From: Sphingomonas koreensis
GTDB taxonomy: Bacteria > Pseudomonadota > Alphaproteobacteria > Sphingomonadales > Sphingomonadaceae
Direction of reading: 5' to 3'
DNA: 64,000 nucleotides
Assembly: GCF_002797435.1 (NCBI RefSeq)
Contig: NZ_PGEN01000001.1
Span: 1,368,501-1,432,500 of the forward strand
The translations under genes and the position numbers were made by a program. The notes beneath the pieces were generated by a model. It made no database searches and was not told where the DNA came from. It saw only the letters and a program-made list of their open reading frames with translations. Below are positions 58,981-64,000 of the stretch, piece after piece; position 1 is the first letter of the stretch; every line of letters begins with the position of its first letter.

Positions 58981-59746
58981 GGATCGGCTCCGCCGCAATT
59001 GTATAGTCAAATCCGTGACGCAGCCCGTCAAGGCGCGCGTCCGCCGCTAACGCCCGCTCGCGAATGGCCTCACCCTGGGCCTGCAACGCCGCCGCCAGCG
59101 CCCGGTCGGGCATCGCCTCAAGCCGGCGGAGGCACATGTCGATCTGGCTGTTCACGAAGCGAGCGCCGTACCGGATCGGGAAACGTGCCACGTCGATCAC
59201 CCGCCAGCCGTTCGTCTCCATTCGCTCCACCAACCATTCGAGCGGAAACTCGCGATAGGGCCGCTCGCCGGACAGCAGCAGGCAGGCGTCGCGATACCGC
59301 CCGATCTCCCAGATGATCCGACCCGCCTCGGTCCCCGGATCGCGGCTGACATAGGGTTCCAGCCCGACCAGATAGAGCCGCCCCGCCGTCACGCCATGCA
59401 GCCGAGCGAACATCCGCTCCTGGAAATAGGGCGCAAACCCCTCGATCGCGCCGATCAGGTAATCGGCGAGCACGGTGTCGAACCGCTCTCCGGCCAACAG
59501 CTGCGGGTCGGCCCAATTGCCGACGATGATTCGGTCCTCGGGGCGCCGAACCGACTCGGCCACGTCGCGGACCTGCGCCGCATGCCCGACCGCGCCGCTC
59601 ACCGCGACCCAGCGCTCGGTCTGGATCGACGTCACCCACTGGATCGAATTGGTGCCCGTCCCGGCGTCGAGCAAGGCGCCCCAGGGCCGCTCGCCCTGGA
59701 GCGCCTCGATATGCCGGAACAGTGCGGACGGCTGTCGCGTCCGCAC
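58970..59746 (-). CDS. Class I SAM-dependent methyltransferase-like protein
   Basis: A 258-residue protein. D-A-G-T-G-T-N-S-I-Q-W (residues 27-37) is the SAM-binding loop, although the residues after it are unusual. G-N-W-A-D and D-T-V-L-A-D-Y-L-I-G-A provide motifs II and IV. The C-terminal 100 residues carry E-F-P-L-E-W-L-V-E-R-M-E-x-N-G-W, the typical helix-strand of the substrate side. The start is GTG with a GGGG stretch before it, 29 bases after the TonB receptor stop, so it is probably co-transcribed with it. Substrate unknown. Confidence 0.7.
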   Translation of the reverse strand: MRTRQPSALFRHIEALQGERPWGALLDAGTGTNSIQWVTSIQTERWVAVSGAVGHAAQVRDVAESVRRPEDRIIVGNWADPQLLAGERFDTVLADYLIGAIEGFAPYFQERMFARLHGVTAGRLYLVGLEPYVSRDPGTEAGRIIWEIGRYRDACLLLSGERPYREFPLEWLVERMETNGWRVIDVARFPIRYGARFVNSQIDMCLRRLEAMPDRALAAALQAQGEAIRERALAADARLDGLRHGFDYTIAAEPIPSP

Positions 59747-59775
59747 TGCCCCTGCCCGGGCGGAGAGGCGCCCGC

Positions 59776-61866
59776 TCAGAACGCCGCCCGCAGCCCGAAC
59801 ACGATGTTCCGCCCGCGCAGCGGCGCCGCATTCTTGATGAAGGACGCGTGATTGAACGCCAGTTCGTTGGTCAGGTTGGTCCCGCGCACGAACAGTTCGG
59901 CGCTGCGGTTGGCACCCAGCTCCAGCTTGTAGGCGACCGTCGCATTGACCATGTCGTAGCCCGGGGTCGTGGTCTCGTACGACGCGACCTTCCCTTGCTC
60001 GAACACATGATAATATTCGGCGTCCGCCGTGAAGGGGCCGACATGCGCGTCGGCGCGTGCGCCCAGCCGCCCGGCGGGGATACGCGGCAGATTGCCCTGC
60101 CCGTCCTTGAACTTGGCGCGGACATAATCGCCGAACAGCGACGCGGCGAATTGCGGGCTGAATTCATAGCGCACCTCGCCGTCGATCCCGGTGAAGGTCG
60201 CGCCGCGCCCGACATAGCGGATCAGGCGGAAGTCCTCGAACTGGTCGATCGTGTCGCCATAGATATAGTTGGCGAAGTCCTGATGATACGCGCCGATGGT
60301 GAAGGTCGCCGCGCCCTTGGTCTTGCGCAGCGTCAGGTTGACCGAGTTCGACTTCTCCTCGCGCGTCGATACATCGACCGGCAGCCGCGTGTTGCCGGTA
60401 ACCATTCCGATCTCGAACGTGTTGGTCGCAAGGTGGACGCCATAAGCGTACAGCTCCTGCACCGACGGCGCGCGCTCGGCATGGACAAAGGACAGCGCGA
60501 TCGAATGGCTGTCGTCGAGGTTCCATACCGCCGCGGCCGATGCCGAGAAGGGGCTGTGGCTGATCGAGGGATAGCGCGCCACGTGCGACTTCACCTCCTG
60601 CCACTCCTGCCGCACCGCGCCTTCGAGCCGCACCGGGCCCAGCTGAAGCGATTCCATCAGGAACAGCGCGGTATTCTTGGTCGTGGTGTCGATCAGGAAC
60701 GCCTCCGCGCCATCGGCGGAGAAGTCGCTTTCCCAATGCTGCACCCCGAATACGCCACGCAGCCCGCCGATCGGCTTGTGCGCCAGCTCCAGCCTGATGT
60801 CGGTCGCCTTGTTGCGGAAGGTCGTGGCGACCTCGCCCTCGTCCAGCTCGTCATGCTCATAGTCGGTAAACGACATACGGAAGCGCACCCGTTCGAATCC
60901 AGGCAATGGATCGCGCCAGTCGCTGCGGATGTCGAACCGGTCGCTCCGCAGCTTCACCTGGGGCGGATCCTCGTGATCGTGCCCATGGTCATGGTCGTGA
61001 TCGCCATCGTCATGGCCATGCCCGCCGCAATGCAGGCTGGTGCCATGCGGGTGACAATCCTCATATTCGTGGTTGTGCCCCGGCAGGCCGTAGCTGCTGC
61101 GCTGGCGGGTATAGGCGACGCCCAGATAGCCGTTGTCGCCGATCCACGACGCGCCCGCGCTCAGCGTGTCGGTGTCGTTATACGATCCGACGACATGGTC
61201 CTCGCCGAAACTGCCGGGCACGCGATAGTCGTTTGACTTGCGCTTCACGCCCTCGATGCGAAGCGCGAACGGCCCGACCCCTGCGGTGGCCCCGCCGACG
61301 ATCGCACGCTCGTCGTCGCCGGTGCCCAGCCGGCCCTCGATCGCCCCGGTGATCCCGCCCTCGGGGATCGATGTTGGCACCTTCTCGTCGAGCAGGTTGA
61401 TCGCGCCGCCGCTCGCGCCGCTGCCATAGAGCAGGGTTGCGGGGCCGCGCAGCACCTCAATACCCCGCAGCAGCAGCGGCTCGACCGCGATATTATGGTC
61501 GGGCGAGATCGCCGACGCGTCCTGGATGCCGACCCCGTCGGTCAGCGCCTGGACGCGCGGCGCGGTCTGGCCGCGGATCACCGGACGGCTGGCGCCGCCG
61601 CCGAAGCTCTCGAAATTGATGCCGGGCTGGCCCGCCAGCGTTTCGCCGATCGTCGCCGCACGGCGATGGACCAGCTCGTCACCGCTCAGCGTGATCACTG
61701 GAGTCGCGGTCTCGTCCGCGGTTTGCTGCAACGGGGTCGCGGTGATGACCACCTCGCCCTCGGCGTGGCTGCCCGCCTGACCCGCCGCATTGGTAGCGCT
61801 GTTCGCATAGGCCGCACCCGGCAGGATCGCGACCGCCGACACGGCACAGAGAAGATGATGACGCAC
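59776..61866 (-). CDS. TonB-dependent receptor with histidine-rich loop, ZnuD-like
   Basis: A 696-residue outer-membrane receptor. A signal peptide is followed by a plug domain (about 40-165) with V-L-R-G-P-A-T-L-L-Y-G-S and the 22-strand barrel, ending in aromatic F. One external loop (residues about 270-300) holds a dense stretch of His, Asp and Glu (H-D-D-G-D-H-D-H-D-H-G-H-D-H) plus two cysteines, the feature that marks zinc receptors such as Neisseria ZnuD. An upstream GTG at 61884 is possible, but the GTG at 61866 follows AAGGGG at ideal spacing and begins a clean signal peptide. Zinc import is inferred. Confidence 0.85.
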   Translation of the reverse strand: MRHHLLCAVSAVAILPGAAYANSATNAAGQAGSHAEGEVVITATPLQQTADETATPVITLSGDELVHRRAATIGETLAGQPGINFESFGGGASRPVIRGQTAPRVQALTDGVGIQDASAISPDHNIAVEPLLLRGIEVLRGPATLLYGSGASGGAINLLDEKVPTSIPEGGITGAIEGRLGTGDDERAIVGGATAGVGPFALRIEGVKRKSNDYRVPGSFGEDHVVGSYNDTDTLSAGASWIGDNGYLGVAYTRQRSSYGLPGHNHEYEDCHPHGTSLHCGGHGHDDGDHDHDHGHDHEDPPQVKLRSDRFDIRSDWRDPLPGFERVRFRMSFTDYEHDELDEGEVATTFRNKATDIRLELAHKPIGGLRGVFGVQHWESDFSADGAEAFLIDTTTKNTALFLMESLQLGPVRLEGAVRQEWQEVKSHVARYPSISHSPFSASAAAVWNLDDSHSIALSFVHAERAPSVQELYAYGVHLATNTFEIGMVTGNTRLPVDVSTREEKSNSVNLTLRKTKGAATFTIGAYHQDFANYIYGDTIDQFEDFRLIRYVGRGATFTGIDGEVRYEFSPQFAASLFGDYVRAKFKDGQGNLPRIPAGRLGARADAHVGPFTADAEYYHVFEQGKVASYETTTPGYDMVNATVAYKLELGANRSAELFVRGTNLTNELAFNHASFIKNAAPLRGRNIVFGLRAAF

Positions 61867-61906
61867 GCATTTACCCCTTTTCACACTCCAATGCCGGCCC
61901 GATTAG

Positions 61907-61924
61907 GATATGATGCAACATATC
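61907..61924. promoter_or_regulatory. Candidate Zur operator
   Basis: GATATG-ATGCAA-CATATC, an 18-base dyad in which eight of nine pairs are symmetric, lies 41 bases upstream of the receptor start. Fur-family metalloregulators bind AT-rich dyads of this size, and the gene product looks like a zinc receptor, so Zur is the natural candidate. Not tested against an alignment. Confidence 0.55.
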
Positions 61925-62206
61925 GCAATAGCCGAGTTGATGTTTCGGCGGTGCACTGGCCCAAAGCACGGAGCCCCGCTAACAACGAGCGATGCGCGCG
62001 CCTTCCGATGATTTTCTGGTCCGCGATCGTGCACTTTCCCGCTGCGATGTCGAAGCGCTTCCCCTCGATGCGGCACCGATCGATTGCGATCTCGAACAAG
62101 CCGCCCGGTTCCGGGGCGCCGTCATCTCGCGCGATCAGACCCCGCTGCGACTGGACCAGGTGGGCCTCAGGGTGGTTTGAAGGGAAGAAATGAGGGGGAC
62201 CCTGTC
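61925..62206. other. Intergenic region upstream of the GT-C-like gene
   Basis: About 280 bases without a confident gene. A plus-strand open frame of 62 codons (61992-62180) has no ribosome site and no recognisable family, so it is not called. The promoter for the gene at 62207 should lie here. Confidence 0.5.
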
Positions 62207-63811
62207 ATGACGCGCGATCAGGCCGCGCCGTACGCGATGCTCGCCGTGCTGGCGCTCGCGCTGTTCGGCGTCTTCTTCCATTGGCAGATTCTCGACATCT
62301 CCAACGTCGCCTGGCTGCTGCGCGGCAGCGACAATGGCGAGAACGCACTGGGGCTTCACGCCTGGCTGCACGATCCGGCGCCCGGCTTCGTGCGCACCAG
62401 CCTGCTCAACGCGCCCGAGGGCACCGGCCTGCTGTTCACGGACAGCAACCCGCTCCTGTCGGCGCTGGTCTTTCCGTTCCGCGGCCTGCTCCCGGCCGAT
62501 GCGCAGGTGATCGGCTGGTGGCTGCTTGCCTGCCTGTTCCTTCAACTCTTCTTCGCATGGCAACTGCTTCGCCGCCATGCGCCCAGCGAACTCGCTTTGT
62601 GGTGCGGCGTGCTGCTGCTTGCCGCCCTGCCGACGCTGTTCAACCGCATTGTCCATGTGAACCTGATGGCGCACTGGCTGATCCTGTGGGCATTGTGGCG
62701 CTTCATGGATCCGCAGCGTTCGGGATCGAACAAGGGCTGGGCGGTGCTCGTCGCGATCACCGCCTTCGTCCATAGCTATCTGCTGGTGATGGTCGGCGCG
62801 ATCTGGGCGAGCGCCATGCTCGAACGGTTCTGGAAGTCGCCGAAAGCCGCACCGCGCCTCTTCGCCGAATGCACCGCGATCCTGCTCATGGTCCTTGCCA
62901 TCGCCTGGAGCCTCGGCGTGTTCGAGCCGCACTGGCCGTCGGGCAATTACGGCGCCTTCGCGATGCCGCTCGACGCGCTGTGGAACCCCGGGATCGATAC
63001 CTATTCAGCCTTTCTTCCGGCCATCGAGCAGCGGCCCGGCCGGGGGTTCGAGGGCTTCCAGTATCTCGGACTGGGCCTGCTGATCCTGCTTCCCCTCGCC
63101 GCGTTCCTCGCCCGCCGACTGCCACGCCCCGCCACGGATGCGCCCGACAGCCTCGCACGGCTCAAATGGCTGCTGCCCGCGCTCATCGTCCTTACCTTGC
63201 TCGCGATCAGCACCTATCCCGATTTCGCCGGGCGACAGCTGCCGCGCACAGCCCTGCCCGATCGCGTCGCGATTGCACTCGACGCGGTGCGCGCGTCGGG
63301 CCGGCTGTTCTGGCCGGCCGCCTATGTTCTGGTCTTCGCGGGCATCCGTATCCTGTTCCGGCTCGAACCGCGGCGTGCCGGTCTCATCCTTGCTGCGCTC
63401 GCCATCGTCCAGACCGCCGACCTCACACCCATGGCGCTGTCGATCCGCGCCCAGAGCGCCGAGGCGCGCGGTGGCCCGCTCTATGTCCGCACCCGCTCGC
63501 TCGAATGGGACCGGCTGATCGCGCAGGCAAAGGACATCGCGTTCGTCCCGGGCGACGTCACCAAAGAGCTAGGCGTCTTTCAGGAAGTTGCCTGGCGCGC
63601 AGCGAAGGCGAAAGTGCCGGTCCGCGCGGTCTACGCCGCCCGCCCCTCGATCGCGAGCAGCGCTCGGCAAGCAAACGAGACAGAGGTGTTCCGCGCGGGA
63701 CAGGTGGTGCCGGGCCGGCTCTACATCCTGATCGACGGCGAACTGATCCCGCCGCCGTTGATGACCCAGGTGCGCCCACTCGACGGGGTCACGATCCTGT
63801 TCCAACCGTGA
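62207..63811 (+). CDS. GT-C-like polytopic membrane protein (DUF6311-type)
   Basis: A 534-residue inner-membrane protein with about 11 hydrophobic segments and a short soluble C-terminus of about 110 residues. After the first helix, G-S-D-N-G-E-N-A-L-G-L-H provides the acidic motif of the first loop, again a GT-C trait. Further on, N-A-P-E-G-T and D-S-N-P-L-L resemble the DUF6311 family of presumed glycosyltransferases. The ATG at 62207 follows GAGGGGGA; the frame is open another 41 codons but without a ribosome site. It is convergent with a mannose-1-phosphate guanylyltransferase gene, which supports a role in polysaccharide assembly. Confidence 0.72.
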   Translation: MTRDQAAPYAMLAVLALALFGVFFHWQILDISNVAWLLRGSDNGENALGLHAWLHDPAPGFVRTSLLNAPEGTGLLFTDSNPLLSALVFPFRGLLPADAQVIGWWLLACLFLQLFFAWQLLRRHAPSELALWCGVLLLAALPTLFNRIVHVNLMAHWLILWALWRFMDPQRSGSNKGWAVLVAITAFVHSYLLVMVGAIWASAMLERFWKSPKAAPRLFAECTAILLMVLAIAWSLGVFEPHWPSGNYGAFAMPLDALWNPGIDTYSAFLPAIEQRPGRGFEGFQYLGLGLLILLPLAAFLARRLPRPATDAPDSLARLKWLLPALIVLTLLAISTYPDFAGRQLPRTALPDRVAIALDAVRASGRLFWPAAYVLVFAGIRILFRLEPRRAGLILAALAIVQTADLTPMALSIRAQSAEARGGPLYVRTRSLEWDRLIAQAKDIAFVPGDVTKELGVFQEVAWRAAKAKVPVRAVYAARPSIASSARQANETEVFRAGQVVPGRLYILIDGELIPPPLMTQVRPLDGVTILFQP

Positions 63812-63847
63812 ATCGCGACCACCTCAGCGGAGGCGGAGCAGCGGCGC

Positions 63848-64000
63848 CTATTTGTTCATCGCCTCGATGATGCGCTTCACATCCTGGCTGCGCCCGCGCG
63901 GCAGGACGAGGACGTCGTCGCCATCGGCAACCACGATCAGGTCGGATATCCCCACCAGCGCGACACGCTTGCCCGGTCCGGCCCGCACCAGGCAATCGGT
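63848..64000 (-). CDS. Mannose-1-phosphate guanylyltransferase, C-terminal end (start outside window)
   Basis: Only the last 50 codons are visible. V-A-L-V-G-I-S-D-L-I-V-V-A-D-G-D-D-V-L-V-L-P-R-G-R-S-Q-D-V-K is the conserved end of the ManC/XanB nucleotidyltransferase part (usually V-A-x-x-G-x-x-D-x-I-V-V-x-T-x-D). The protein ends right after this block, so the isomerase half found in bifunctional ManC/AlgA enzymes is absent. It would supply GDP-mannose for surface glycans. Confidence in the exact type is moderate because most of the gene is missing. Confidence 0.75.
   Translation of the reverse strand, partial: TDCLVRAGPGKRVALVGISDLIVVADGDDVLVLPRGRSQDVKRIIEAMNK

Noticed and set aside
61992..62180. 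A 62-codon plus-strand open frame between the TonB receptor and the GT-C-like gene
   Set aside because: No ribosome site, no recognisable domain, and the stop lies just before the ribosome site of the next gene. It may be real but cannot be supported.

Overview
The window is GC-rich, densely packed, alphaproteobacterial chromosomal DNA. Several things point to a sphingomonad (Sphingomonas or a close relative), though this is inferred from gene content and not from a marker gene. They are the TonB-dependent receptor, the NodT-type efflux operon, frequent TTG/GTG starts, an sdhCDAB cluster close to an mdh-suc-lpd cluster, GT-C-like membrane proteins at both ends, and short palindromic intergenic repeats. 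There is no rRNA, tRNA, CRISPR array, transposase, integrase or phage gene, so it reads as core chromosome with a few lineage-specific inserts.

Layout. 1-2204: edge of a cell-surface polysaccharide region (partial GtrA protein, large GT-C-like membrane protein). 2208-16373: housekeeping genes in short units: MarC, GalE, MsrA, aquaporin, Sua5, acyl-CoA dehydrogenase, a small GntR regulator, nitroreductase, POT peptide transporter, acetyl-CoA synthetase, phenylalanine hydroxylase, a lipase-like hydrolase, a lipoprotein and GlpQ. 16438-24394: MobA-like nucleotidyltransferase and EamA exporter, then on the minus strand a MacAB/TolC-type efflux operon (outer membrane factor, adaptor, ATPase, permease), PrmA and an SDR. 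24442-27195: two tandem soluble chemoreceptors with nearly identical signalling halves and unrelated-looking sensor halves. 27356-34510: sdhC-sdhD-sdhA, a legumain-like cysteine peptidase gene, sdhB, a metallo-beta-lactamase-fold protein, a thioesterase and ZapE, mostly overlapping stop-to-start. 35778-43963: mdh, a secreted unknown protein, sucD, sucA, sucB and lpd; sucC is absent and sucB carries an apparent one-base deletion. 44100-52954: a serine beta-lactamase-fold hydrolase behind a near-perfect palindrome, a GAF-GGDEF protein, a CAP lipoprotein, a fatty acid hydroxylase, a TRIC channel, a SpoIIAA-like protein, a GNAT acetyltransferase and SppA. 53523-55624: groES-groEL behind a CIRCE operator and a heat-shock-like promoter. 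55866-58980: a three-gene unit of acyltransferase, JmjC/FIH-type oxygenase and acyltransferase. 58970-61866: a histidine-rich (zinc-type) TonB receptor and a methyltransferase behind a Zur-like dyad. 62207-64000: a second GT-C-like membrane protein and the end of a mannose-1-phosphate guanylyltransferase.

How it works together. The central 16 kb encodes most of the lower TCA cycle: 2-oxoglutarate dehydrogenase E1/E2/E3, the alpha subunit of succinyl-CoA synthetase, succinate dehydrogenase and malate dehydrogenase. Acetyl-CoA synthetase and an acyl-CoA dehydrogenase lie nearby to feed it. The strongest candidates for undescribed biology are the acyltransferase/oxygenase/acyltransferase unit, the legumain-like peptidase inside the sdh operon, and the two interspersed palindromic repeat families.
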